A DNA stretch of 51,938 nt. Origin: DATLXU01 sp035575515. GTDB lineage: Bacteria; Acidobacteriota; Blastocatellia; UBA7656. This document shows, in pieces, positions 33,285-42,461 of the stretch. The stretch lies in NCBI GenBank assembly GCA_035575515.1, contig DATLXU010000119.1:1-51938 (forward strand), given 5' to 3'. Numbering within the stretch: the first letter of the stretch is position 1; the number at the start of each line of letters is the position of its first letter. The translations under genes and the position numbers were made by a program. The notes under the pieces are model-generated. The model was given only the letters and a program-made list of their open reading frames with translations, did not search any database and was not told the origin of the DNA.

Positions 33285-33301
33285 GGCTTTGTTGCACAAA
33301 T
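33285..33301. mobile_element. Isolated IS-terminus-like sequence
   Basis: GGCTTTGTTGCACAAAT matches the end of the MITE-like element at 153-169 in its first 12 bases. There is no partner end or transposase nearby, so it is a scar or solo end. Confidence 0.45.
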
Positions 33302-33343
33302 AGTCCGGAGTCTGAAGTGCTGAGTGCCGAAAGCTGAAAACTG
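33302..33343. repeat. Single heptamer array
   Basis: Six consecutive 7-nt units (AGTCCGG, AGTCTGA, then variants) without an obvious opposing arm. It starts immediately after the IS-terminus-like sequence, which may have removed the other half. Confidence 0.65.
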
Positions 33344-33481
33344 GTTGAAGAGAGTCGGCCATAGCCAACTGTGTCATCCGGTTCAACGCCGCGCATCTAA
33401 CCAGCGCCTGCGCGGCTTGTCCCTCAAACCTTTTGCACTACTCGCTCACCGAAGATCATCTTCACCAGAAACACTGCCGTG

Positions 33482-33585
33482 TTCCGGCCTACTCGGTGCA
33501 ATACCACCCAGAAGCCGGTCCCGGCCCGCACGACCCCGCGCACTTATTTGATAAGTTCGTCGAGTTGATGGAGCAGAATCGTTAG
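33482..33585 (+). pseudogene. carA: Duplicated carA 3' end (copy C)
   Basis: Positions 33482-33576 match 31929-32023 in carA at 94 of 95 bases. The copy reads on as VELMEQNR and stops, whereas the intact gene ends VELMEQS. It has no promoter or start and is only the last roughly 34 codons of carA. It closes the inserted region that begins after carA. Either tail could be the original end of the gene. Confidence 0.9.
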
Positions 33586-33646
33586 CTCACGGTTCTATGA
33601 GTCGAGAACGACAGTAAAGTTCAGCCTGTCGAGGCGGCCCCGCTTG

Positions 33647-34561
33647 ATGCATAATCAACGTATGAAAGCAGCGCTTCCGTCCGATTCATCCATTGCGCTT
33701 GACGCAAAGGCAAAGAATGCTGCGGCGCGGCTCTCGATACTTGCAGCCGCTTTCCTTATCACTCTCAAGGCGCTTACGGGATGGCTAACGGGGTCAATCA
33801 GCGTGTGGGCTTCGCTGCTCGATTCCGTCATGGACATATTTGCATCGGTAATAAATTTTCTGGCGGTGCGCGCCGCCTCGCGCCCGGCAGATGAAGAACA
33901 CGCTTACGGACACGGAAAAGCTGAATCGCTCGCCGGCCTCTTCCAAGCATGTGTCATCACTCTTTCGGGCGCGTTTCTGATATGGGAAGCGATTCACCGA
34001 CTGCGCGAGCCGCACGCGGTAACGGCTGAGTGGATCGGCGTCGCCACGATGATGGTTTCGATTCTCGTCAGCCTCGCGCTCGTTTATCGGTTGCGAAAGA
34101 TTGCGAGGCAGACCGACTCGCCTGCTCTCAAATCAGATTCCGTGCATTACGCTTCGGACGTCTACACGAACGCGGGCGCGCTCATCGCGCTTGCCTTTGT
34201 TGGTGTGACCGGATGGCTTCTGGCCGATGCCCTCATTTCGATTCTGATCTCGCTCTACATTCTCTGGTCGGCTGTGACGGTCGCGCGCGAATCAATAAAC
34301 ATATTGATGGACCGCCGCCTGCCGTTTGAAATTGACGAGCAGGTTGCTCAAATAGTCAGCCGCTACCGCGATGAAGGAGTCGCAGGCTTTCACGATTTGC
34401 GCACGCGGCAATCAGGCTCGCAGAAGTTCATTGACCTGCATCTTGAAGTTGAGCGCGGCAAGAGCCTCGAAGAAGCGCACGCCGTCACGGTGCGAGTGCT
34501 GCGCGAAATCGAAGCCGAAATCCCGCGCGCCCGCGTGCACATTCACACCGATCCGGCTTGA
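33647..34561 (+). CDS. Cation diffusion facilitator (CDF) metal exporter
   Basis: The protein of about 304 residues has six transmembrane helices. The metal-site motifs are SLLDSVMDIF (Asp-x3-Asp) in TM2 and SVHYASDVYTN (His-x3-Asp) in TM5. EEHAYGHGKAESLAG is the conserved HxHGK-like loop. A cytoplasmic C-terminal domain has HDLRTRQSGSQKFIDLHLEVE. It exports Zn2+, Fe2+ or Mn2+ from the cytoplasm in exchange for protons (FieF type). The ATG at 33647 follows GAGG by 12 nt. The ATG at 33662 is an alternative. Confidence 0.9.
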   Translation: MHNQRMKAALPSDSSIALDAKAKNAAARLSILAAAFLITLKALTGWLTGSISVWASLLDSVMDIFASVINFLAVRAASRPADEEHAYGHGKAESLAGLFQACVITLSGAFLIWEAIHRLREPHAVTAEWIGVATMMVSILVSLALVYRLRKIARQTDSPALKSDSVHYASDVYTNAGALIALAFVGVTGWLLADALISILISLYILWSAVTVARESINILMDRRLPFEIDEQVAQIVSRYRDEGVAGFHDLRTRQSGSQKFIDLHLEVERGKSLEEAHAVTVRVLREIEAEIPRARVHIHTDPA

Positions 34562-34747
34562 AATTTACAGCGTTCAATCAATACTCCATAGCGCCGATCA
34601 AACCGCGAGCAACGATCCTGCATTAACCTTTCTGCTTTCATCGCCGGGAATATTCTATCAAGCTGCAGGCATTACCGTGATGACTGTAGGCGGTATCCGA
34701 TATGTGGCCTCAACTGCGTGCGGGGTCGCACGCTAAGGAGCAAGGCA

Positions 34748-34990
34748 ATGAAAAGGATCAGCGGTCGCGCGCTCGAACAGGCGCGCGCGCAACGCAATGA
34801 GCAAACAGAGTGCGTAGGATTGATAACCAAAACGGATTATTCCCGCTCGGAGCTTTACGGGTTTGAAGTTGACATGAACGGCGACGTGATAACGCCTGAG
34901 TTTCGCTCCGACCCTGATTGCGCGACTCGACTCAAAGCCTGCATTGATTTTGCCGCGAGCGTTCGCGCCGCAAGGGAGGATGCTGCGTAA
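34748..34990 (+). CDS. Small hypothetical protein (80 aa)
   Basis: I do not recognise the family. The protein is soluble, with a basic N-terminus (MKRISGRALEQARAQRNEQ), a strand region (VGLITKTDYSRSELYGFEVD) and a helical tail (ATRLKACIDFAASVRAARED). AAGGAGCAAGG lies just before the ATG, so translation is well supported. It ends 4 bp before the aquaporin start used here and is likely co-transcribed with it. Confidence 0.6.
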   Translation: MKRISGRALEQARAQRNEQTECVGLITKTDYSRSELYGFEVDMNGDVITPEFRSDPDCATRLKACIDFAASVRAAREDAA

Positions 34991-34994
34991 CCCT

Positions 34995-35855
34995 ATGACC
35001 GACGCGCTGAAAAAACACTGGCCCGAATACCTGATCGAAGCCGCGCTGCTCGCTTGCTTTATGATCTCCGCCTGCGCGTTCGGCACTTTGATCTGGCATC
35101 CTGCATTGCCCGTCAGCCGAGCGATTGCCGATCCATTCATACGGCGCGCGTTGATGGGAACGGCCATGGGGCTGACGGCGATTGCAATCATCTACTCGCC
35201 GTGGGGCAAGCGCTCGGGCGCGCACATAAACCCGGCCGTCACGCTGACTTTCTTCTGGCTTGGCAAGATCGAAAAGTGGGACGCAGCGTTTTATGCGGCG
35301 GCTCAATTCGCTGGCGGAATCATTGGCGTGCTCATTGCGTCGCTCGCGCTCGGTGAATTGCTCATACACCCTTCGGTCAACTACGTGGCGACTATGCCGG
35401 GCGAAAGAGGCATCGCAGTAGCATTCATCGCCGAAGTCCTCATAACTTTCATACTGATGTCGGTCGTGCTGATCATTTCAAACACAGCGAAGCTCGCGCG
35501 CTTCACGGGACTCGCCGCGGGCGCGCTCGTTGCGACTTACATCACCTTCGAAGACCCGTTTTCAGGAATGAGCATGAACCCTGCGCGCACGTTTGGTTCT
35601 GCCGTGTTTGCGCAGATGTGGGACACGCTCTGGATCTATTTCACAGCGCCGCCGATTGGGATGTTTGCGGCGGCTCAAGTTTATCTGCGGCTTGCGGGCA
35701 GTAAGAAAGTTTTCTGCGCCAAGCTGCACCATCACAACTCTGAACGCTGCATCTTTCGATGCAACTTCGCAGAGATGTTAACGACAGGCTTTCAGCGTTC
35801 AGCTACCAGCGGTCAGCCTGAAGGTGACGGCGCGAAGCTTATAACTGAAAGCTGA
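34995..35855 (+). CDS. Aquaporin-family (MIP) channel
   Basis: The 286-residue membrane protein has six transmembrane helices and both NPA boxes: SGAHINPAVTLTF and SGMSMNPARTFGSA. It conducts water or small neutral solutes across the inner membrane. The cytoplasmic tail has a Cys/His cluster (KVFCAKLHHHNSERCIFRC), as in a subset of bacterial aquaporins, which could bind a metal. The final 25 or so residues (from TTGFQRSATSG) are encoded by a heptamer repeat array and are probably dispensable. The ATG at 34995 is chosen. An ATG at 34980 is also in frame but sits directly on GGGAGG. Confidence 0.85.
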   Translation: MTDALKKHWPEYLIEAALLACFMISACAFGTLIWHPALPVSRAIADPFIRRALMGTAMGLTAIAIIYSPWGKRSGAHINPAVTLTFFWLGKIEKWDAAFYAAAQFAGGIIGVLIASLALGELLIHPSVNYVATMPGERGIAVAFIAEVLITFILMSVVLIISNTAKLARFTGLAAGALVATYITFEDPFSGMSMNPARTFGSAVFAQMWDTLWIYFTAPPIGMFAAAQVYLRLAGSKKVFCAKLHHHNSERCIFRCNFAEMLTTGFQRSATSGQPEGDGAKLITES

Positions 35856-35869
35856 TGCTCGAAGCTGAT
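35789..35869. repeat. Heptamer inverted-repeat element overlapping the aquaporin end
   Basis: Four units of CTTTCAG type (35789-35816) and five units of AAGCTGA type (35835-35869). The left array and the stop codon of the aquaporin gene lie within it. Confidence 0.75.
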
Positions 35870-35888
35870 TGAGAAGGAGATTCTTACC

Positions 35889-36620
35889 ATGAGACAACGC
35901 AAAAATTTTCTGGGACTCATAGCCCTTGCGATTCTGATCGGCGCGCAGCCCGCGACGATTGCTCGCAATCATCGCAATGGCAACGGGACCGGGTTTACGG
36001 TTCGCATTGAAAACATTTCGAGCAAGGATGGGCAAACAGCTTACGACGGAACAAGGTGGCCTTTCGCACTCTCGCCGGGAATATGGATAGTGCATGACAA
36101 GAGCGTGGCGCTCTTCAAAGGAAGCAAGGCTGCAAGCAAGGGGCTGGAGATGCAAGCCGAAGACGGCAACCCCGAAGGACTCGCCAAGATGCTTGAGTAT
36201 CAAAATCACATCGGTCACGGCATTTTCAACACGCCCGTCGGCGCGATGGGGCCGGGACCAATCGGACCGGGCGGCGCTTATGAATTCAGCTTCACGGCAA
36301 AGCCTGGAATGAAGCTCTCGCTTGTGACAATGTTCGGCCAATCGAATGATTGGTTCTACGCGCCTGACTCGTTGGGCATTGAGCTGTTCGAGAATGGCAA
36401 ACCCATCAGCGGCGACATCACTGCGAAGCTTGTGCTTTGGGACGCCGGAACCGAAAAAAATGAAGAGCCGGGCATAGGCCCCAATCAAGCCCCGCGACAG
36501 AAAGTCCCCAACACTGGCATTGAAGAAAACGGCACTGTTCATAAAGCGAAAGACTCGACTTTCTTCACAAAGACCGCCGAGCTATTTCGCGTCACCATCA
36601 CGCCGGAAGAGAAGATGTAA
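35889..36620 (+). CDS. Secreted spondin-domain protein
   Basis: The 243-residue protein has a signal peptide (NFLGLIALAILIGAQPATIA) and a spondin_N-like domain: FTVRIENISS, ALSPGIWIVHD, SVALFKGSKAASKGLEMQAEDGNP, and LSLVTMFGQSNDWFYAPDSLGIELF. In bacteria these exported domains are of unknown role, and calcium-dependent adhesion is proposed by analogy with the animal spondin domain. GAAGGAG precedes the ATG. The C-terminal half is polar with Asn/Pro/Gly-rich stretches. Confidence 0.8.
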   Translation: MRQRKNFLGLIALAILIGAQPATIARNHRNGNGTGFTVRIENISSKDGQTAYDGTRWPFALSPGIWIVHDKSVALFKGSKAASKGLEMQAEDGNPEGLAKMLEYQNHIGHGIFNTPVGAMGPGPIGPGGAYEFSFTAKPGMKLSLVTMFGQSNDWFYAPDSLGIELFENGKPISGDITAKLVLWDAGTEKNEEPGIGPNQAPRQKVPNTGIEENGTVHKAKDSTFFTKTAELFRVTITPEEKM

Positions 36621-36631
36621 TTTGAAATTTG

Positions 36632-36679
36632 TAGGGGCAGCCCTCGACCGCTTCGCGGGTTCGCCGAGCCCTGCCCCTA
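36632..36679. repeat. Intergenic inverted repeat
   Basis: AGGGGCAG at 36633-36640 pairs with CTGCCCCT at 36671-36678 around an inner CCGC/GCGG stem. Related AGGGGCAG words occur near 2670 and 46050. No T-run follows, so it is not a clear terminator. Confidence 0.45.
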
Positions 36680-36704
36680 AAGATGATTGTGAAGGAGAAG
36701 ATTC

Positions 36705-37595
36705 ATGAAAACCTTTATCAAAGCACTCACCGCTGTTTTTGTCTTCACGGCAAGCACAGCAATCGCAAACGCTCAGGTGGCGGATAAAAAATCGCTCACG
36801 CTCGATGGCGCAAAGCGAGTGATTGCCGCAGCCGTCGCCGAAGCCAAACGTCTCAACGCGCCGGGCGGAGTCATCGCAGTTGTTGATGACGGCGGAAACC
36901 TTATGGCGCTTGAACGATTGGACGGGACCTTTGCTGCGGGCGCTACTATCTCGATTGGCAAAGCGCGGACCGCCGCGCTGTTCAAGCGACCGACGAAAGC
37001 CTTTGAAGAGATCATCAAGAATGGTCGCACGGCTATGGTCGCGCTGCCCGACGCGCTATTCACACCGCTTCAAGGCGGAGTGCCGATAACGATCAACGGG
37101 CAGATAGTCGGCGCAATCGGCGTGAGCGGCGCAGCCAGCGCGCAGCAGGACGAAGACCTCGCAATCGCGGGCGCGAACGCTTTCAACGCGATGGCCGCAA
37201 ACCCTGAGGCTCCGATGACTATGCCAGCAGCGCCGGTCACATTTTTCGATAAAGCGAAAGTCGCGGCGGCGTTCGCCAAAGGCGCTGTGTTGTTCGACGC
37301 GAGCGACAAGTATATGGTTCACGCGAGCCGACGCGAGAAAGCCGGGCTCGCCGAAGTGCACATGAAAGACGCCGACATTATTTATGTGCTCGAAGGCGTG
37401 GCGACGTTCGTCACCGGCGGCACGGTGGTCGAGCCAAAAGCAGTTGCGCCGGATGAGATTCGCGGGCGTGAGATCGCTGGCGGCGACACAAGGCAGCTTC
37501 AAAAAGGCGACGTGATAATCGTCCCTGCCGGAACGCCCCACTGGTTCAAGGAGGTGCCCACGACTTTTCTCTATTACGTTGTGAAAGCAAGATGA
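36705..37595 (+). CDS. Secreted GlcG/HbpS-like domain fused to a cupin
   Basis: The 296-residue protein has a signal peptide (FIKALTAVFVFTASTAIANAQ). The GlcG/HbpS domain has LTLDGAKRVIAAAVAEAKRLN, VVDDGGNLMALERLDG and PLQGGVPITINGQIVGAIGVSG. A cupin follows with VHMKDADIIYVLEGVATFVTGG and GDVIIVPAGTPHWFKE. The first domain binds heme or cofactors in HbpS. The cupin keeps a His in PHWF but has only part of the usual metal site. The two domains are often separate proteins. AAGGAG precedes the ATG. Confidence 0.82.
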   Translation: MKTFIKALTAVFVFTASTAIANAQVADKKSLTLDGAKRVIAAAVAEAKRLNAPGGVIAVVDDGGNLMALERLDGTFAAGATISIGKARTAALFKRPTKAFEEIIKNGRTAMVALPDALFTPLQGGVPITINGQIVGAIGVSGAASAQQDEDLAIAGANAFNAMAANPEAPMTMPAAPVTFFDKAKVAAAFAKGAVLFDASDKYMVHASRREKAGLAEVHMKDADIIYVLEGVATFVTGGTVVEPKAVAPDEIRGREIAGGDTRQLQKGDVIIVPAGTPHWFKEVPTTFLYYVVKAR

Positions 37596-37596
37596 G

Positions 37597-37722
37597 CAAG
37601 GGCCAAGTGTCGGGTGTCAGGTGTCAGGTGAAAAATGGCGCTTGCCTTGAAACGGGCTACTAGAGCCGCTTTCAAGGCGTTGCTCCGGCCTTGCCCCCTG
37701 ATCCCTAACCCCTGGCAAAGGA
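37597..37722. repeat. Heptamer inverted-repeat element 3 (with core hairpin)
   Basis: Three units of AGGTGTC type (37605-37625) face three units of CCCCTGA type (37695-37715). The centre has the shared hairpin: CTTGAAA (37646-37652), GGCT, 5-nt loop, AGCC, TTTCAAG (37670-37676), with 2-nt spacers. The right end runs into the ribosome binding site of the next gene. Confidence 0.85.
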
Positions 37723-37731
37723 GGTGTGAAA

Positions 37732-39393
<1,662 letters not shown>

Positions 39394-39426
39394 TAGATAA
39401 CGCAAGACTCACAAAAGTGGGATATT

Positions 39427-39470
39427 CCTCTGCACCTCTGCGCTGATACGTACTCGCAGAGGCGCAGAGG
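39427..39470. repeat. Short heptamer inverted repeat
   Basis: A 16-bp arm (39427-39442) pairs with 39455-39470 at 15 of 16 positions around a 12-nt loop. Each arm holds two CCTCTGC-type heptamers or their complement. Confidence 0.8.
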
Positions 39471-39520
39471 CGGCGTTTGAGATTCTTAGCGCCTTCGATG
39501 TTTTTGCTCTGAGGCAAGCT

Positions 39521-39869
39521 ATGGTTCGGATTGACCGAGCGATTGAAGAAATCCTGGCGAAACGAAAGAGCGTTTCGCAATCTGAGAGCTTGCTGGTTGC
39601 TGTTAGCGGCATAGACGGATCAGGCAAAGGTTATGTGAGTGGCCAGATCGTTGCCGCGCTGAGACAGCAGGGCGTCAGCGTCGCAGCCGTCAACGTTGAC
39701 GGCTGGCTCAACCTGCCTTTGCGCCGCTTCAGCAGCGAGCGGCCCGCCGAGCATTTTTATCACGACGCCGTTCGCTTTGATTATATGTTCGATCAGTTAA
39801 TACTGCCGCTCAAGCGACAGCGTTCGATAAATATCGAAGTTGATTTTGCCGAAGAGACTGCGACCGCGT
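39521..39869 (+). pseudogene. Uridine kinase-like P-loop kinase, N-terminal fragment
   Basis: The frame starts MVRIDRAIEEILAKRK and has the P-loop VSGIDGSGKGYVSGQI, VNVDGWLNLP and RPAEHFYHDAVRFDYMFDQLILPLK. It then proceeds to VDFAEETAT and loses similarity at about 39869. The C-terminal half, with the substrate-binding and lid regions of uridine/phosphoribulokinase-like enzymes, is absent. It runs directly into an MFS transporter fragment. The gene is broken by a deletion or rearrangement. Confidence 0.65.
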
Positions 39870-39897
39870 TGGCGCGCTCCGCGTGATGAAGCTGTCG

Positions 39898-40185
39898 CTC
39901 ATTGCATCGGGCGCGCTGCTCCTATTTTTCCGCTGGCTCAGAGCTTTGCCGTCATTCTTGCACTGACATTTCTGTGGGCCGTTTTGAGCGAAGCCTTTTG
40001 CCCGGCGAGCCTTGCCATCACCGCCGACCTCGTTGAGCCGACTCGCCATCAACACTGGGGATGAGCATCGGCCCGGCTGCGGGCGGCTTTCTCGCGGTCG
40101 TCTCTTTTCCTCTGATATTCATCGTTGACGGCGCGACTTCGGTCATCGCGGGTTTCGTGCTCGCGTTGTCATCTCGGCAGTTCCG
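39898..40185 (+). pseudogene. MFS transporter internal fragment with frameshift
   Basis: One frame gives FAVILALTFLWAVLSEAFCPAS and LAITADLVEP. After a frame change near 40045-40060 the adjacent frame gives GMSIGPAAGGFLAVVSFPLIF and VDGATSVIAGFVLALSSR. Together they match two neighbouring helices of major facilitator transporters, with a few residues missing between. Both gene ends are absent. The fragment lies between the uridine kinase remnant and a third remnant. Confidence 0.6.
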
Positions 40186-40187
40186 TG

Positions 40188-40634
40188 TCGTGGGTAGAGG
40201 TTCCCGACTTGCGCAAAGGCAAGCTAGCAATAAGCAGCCTCTTTCTCGGAAAAGATCAAAGCAGCGACGGGCAAGGCGGCGAGGCGAAGCCAACTCAGGC
40301 AGGCAAGCAGACTCCGGCTCCGAAGTTGATACAGGGCAAAGCGACGTTCCGAAAAGGTGAGATAGCCTTTTACCGTTTCGCCGTCTACAACCTGAAAGAA
40401 GACGCAAGCGCGATGGTGAAGGTCGAGATAGTTCAAAACGAAACGCCGGTTTACACGGGCGACTGGCAGCCGCTCTCTTCGCGAATCGTAGGAAAGGACA
40501 AGAAGGCCATAGAAGCAGGCGGGCAATTGAGGCTTGGTCTTGAGCCGGGCGTTTATGAGTTGCGAGTGACAATCAAAGAAGCCAAATCGAAAAAGGCTAT
40601 AGAGAGAACCATGCCGTTTGAAGTTGAGTCTTAA
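40188..40634 (+). pseudogene. C-terminal fragment of a VWFA-related-type secreted protein
   Basis: The frame reads WVEVPDLRKGKLAISSLFLGK, a Gly/Gln/Pro linker and a beta domain (ATFRKGEIAFYRFAVYNLK, VKVEIVQNETPVYTGDWQPLS, LRLGLEPGVYELRVTIKEA). This ending is typical of long acidobacterial VWFA-related proteins. No start codon or signal peptide belongs to it, and it joins the MFS fragment directly. It is most likely the 3' end of a deleted gene. Confidence 0.5.
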
Positions 40635-40762
40635 TCGAGCTTAAATCCTTCCGCCTCCGATTATGCAATTGCCGGAGCTTTTGATAAAATTCTGTTCGTT
40701 CCAATTGCTTGTGGCTCAATCGGCCCTCAGGCCATCAAGACGCATAGAGGCGGAAGACTGAA

Positions 40763-41353
40763 ATGAGCGCTGCTCAAATGACCGGACCCGAAAGCTGGGT
40801 GGACAGACACGGCGACGCGCTGTACCGCTACGCGCTCGTGCGCACGCGCGACGCTTCTGTCGCCGAAGAGATAGTTCAAGAAACCCTGCTCGCCGCGCTT
40901 CAGTCATACTCTCGCTTTGCTGCTCAGTCTTCGGAAAGAACGTGGCTCATCGGCATTCTTAAACATAAGCTGATTGACTACTACCGCAGAATTAGCCGCC
41001 AGAGCCAGTTCCGTGACACCGATGATGAGCAGTTCGAGCACGACGAGCTTTTTCAGCAGGAAGGCGAATGGGTCGGCCACTGGAATTTCGACATAGCGCC
41101 TAACGAGTGGCATATCACGCCGGAGACCGCCATAGAGCGCGCGGAGTTCTGGCAGTCTTTCAATAACTGTTTATCAGAGTTGCCCGCGCGCCTGGCGACG
41201 GCTTTCACGCTGCGCGAGATGGAACAACTCGACAGCGAAGAAATCTGTAAGATATTGGATGTGACGACGACCAATCTGTGGGTGATGCTTCATCGCGCGC
41301 GGGCGCACTTGAGGAATTGCCTGCAGGTCAACTGGTTCAACCTGGCGCAGTAA
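40763..41353 (+). CDS. ECF-type RNA polymerase sigma factor
   Basis: The 196-residue protein has sigma region 2 (GDALYRYALVRTRDASVAEE, IVQETLLAALQSYSRFA, ERTWLIGILKHKLIDYYRR) and region 4 (LPARLATAFTLREMEQLDSEEIC, ILDVTTTNLWVMLHRARAHLRNCL). An acidic insert of about 40 residues lies between them. It directs RNA polymerase to a small regulon. The next gene, 15 bp away, encodes a zinc-finger anti-sigma-like protein, which fits an ECF/anti-sigma pair. Confidence 0.9.
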   Translation: MSAAQMTGPESWVDRHGDALYRYALVRTRDASVAEEIVQETLLAALQSYSRFAAQSSERTWLIGILKHKLIDYYRRISRQSQFRDTDDEQFEHDELFQQEGEWVGHWNFDIAPNEWHITPETAIERAEFWQSFNNCLSELPARLATAFTLREMEQLDSEEICKILDVTTTNLWVMLHRARAHLRNCLQVNWFNLAQ

Positions 41354-41368
41354 GAACACGAGGCAGCC

Positions 41369-41683
41369 GTGAATATTTTTCAGAAGATAAAACAGGAGAC
41401 GATCTTCTTCGTGGCACGGAGGCTGCCGACCTGCAAGGAACTCGCGCCGTGGATGTCTGAGTCGCTTGAACACAAGCTGCCGCTGCGCCGAAGAGTCATC
41501 CTCAGAATTCATTACCTCTATTGCGTCTGGTGCCTGCGCTACCTCAAGCAGCTACGATTGATGCGCAAGGCGGCGCACTATCATTCATCGCCTGACGAAG
41601 ATAAACCCGCCGCGCCTGAAACTACGCTTTCGCCCGAAGCCCGCGAGCGCCTAAAGCGCGCCCTCAGCGGCAAAAACGAATAA
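41369..41683 (+). CDS. Zinc-finger (zf-HC2-like) anti-sigma-type protein
   Basis: The 104-residue protein starts with GTG (GAGG lies upstream). It has TCKELAPWMSESLEHKLPLR followed by RIHYLYCVWCLRYLKQL, the Cys...His-x3-Cys-x2-Cys pattern of zinc-binding anti-sigma domains. It lacks a transmembrane segment, so it is a soluble regulator that would bind the preceding ECF sigma factor. The C-terminal 30 residues are polar. Confidence 0.75.
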   Translation: MNIFQKIKQETIFFVARRLPTCKELAPWMSESLEHKLPLRRRVILRIHYLYCVWCLRYLKQLRLMRKAAHYHSSPDEDKPAAPETTLSPEARERLKRALSGKNE

Positions 41684-41809
41684 ATCTTCCCGCCCGAAAA
41701 TTTTTTGTAAGGAACTCGCTCGCCGTCCGACCAATCAGTGAACGCGAATTGAAACTCAGTTTGGTTTTCTCAGCTTGGTCTTGATCGAAAGCATCTGGAG
41801 GGTGCAGCT

Positions 41810-42355
41810 ATGGCGACTGAGTTCACACCGGAAGAGTTTGAAGCGGCGGCGATGCCGCACCTCAACGACCTTTACCGCACGGCGCTGCGCGTGGTCGGCA
41901 ACCGAGCCGAAGCCGAAGACCTGACGCAGGAAACATACCTGCAGGCGTGGAAATCGTTTCATCGCTTTGAGCCGGGCACAAACTGCCGCGCGTGGCTGTT
42001 CAAGATTTTGTTTCACGTCATCCAGCACCACCGCCGCAAGTGGTTTAGATTTCGCTTCGTGAGCGGCGAGGAAGAGATGCTGGAAAACACGCTCGTCTAT
42101 GAGCCGCCAGTCCGTCACGACCTCACGGATGAAGACGTGCTCGCGGCATTTGCGAAGCTGCCTCAAGCGTTTGCAGAAGTCGTGCACCTGGCCGATGTCG
42201 AAGATTTTTCTTACAAAGAGATTGCTGAGATGCTCGGCATCCCAATCGGCACTGTGATGTCGCGGCTGAGTCGCGGCAGGCAAATGCTCAGAACTCACCT
42301 TGCAGACTTCGCCCCAGCCTCAAACGTTCGACGCCGCGCTGCTAATGGCGATTAG
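41810..42355 (+). CDS. Second ECF-type sigma factor
   Basis: The 181-residue protein has region 2 (LNDLYRTALRVVGNRAEAED, LTQETYLQAWKSFHRFEPGT, CRAWLFKILFHVIQHHRRKW) and region 4 (FAKLPQAFAEVVHLADVEDF, YKEIAEMLGIPIGTVMSRLSRGR). It is distinct from the ECF sigma encoded 450 bp upstream. It precedes the DM13, GMC and VOC genes and may drive them or the shared zinc-finger gene. Confidence 0.9.
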   Translation: MATEFTPEEFEAAAMPHLNDLYRTALRVVGNRAEAEDLTQETYLQAWKSFHRFEPGTNCRAWLFKILFHVIQHHRRKWFRFRFVSGEEEMLENTLVYEPPVRHDLTDEDVLAAFAKLPQAFAEVVHLADVEDFSYKEIAEMLGIPIGTVMSRLSRGRQMLRTHLADFAPASNVRRRAANGD

Positions 42356-42461
42356 ATCGTAGCAGCAATCATCCGGGAATATCTTAAAGCGCATAGGGCA
42401 TTGTAGAAGTGAGTGACAACAAAGCGCGCTCGCAACACCACAGACTCAAGGAGAATTTCAA

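Noticed and set aside
33324..33551. Plus-strand 75-codon frame before the CDF gene
   Set aside because: It runs through a heptamer array and the duplicated carA end in the wrong frame, so it is a chance ORF.
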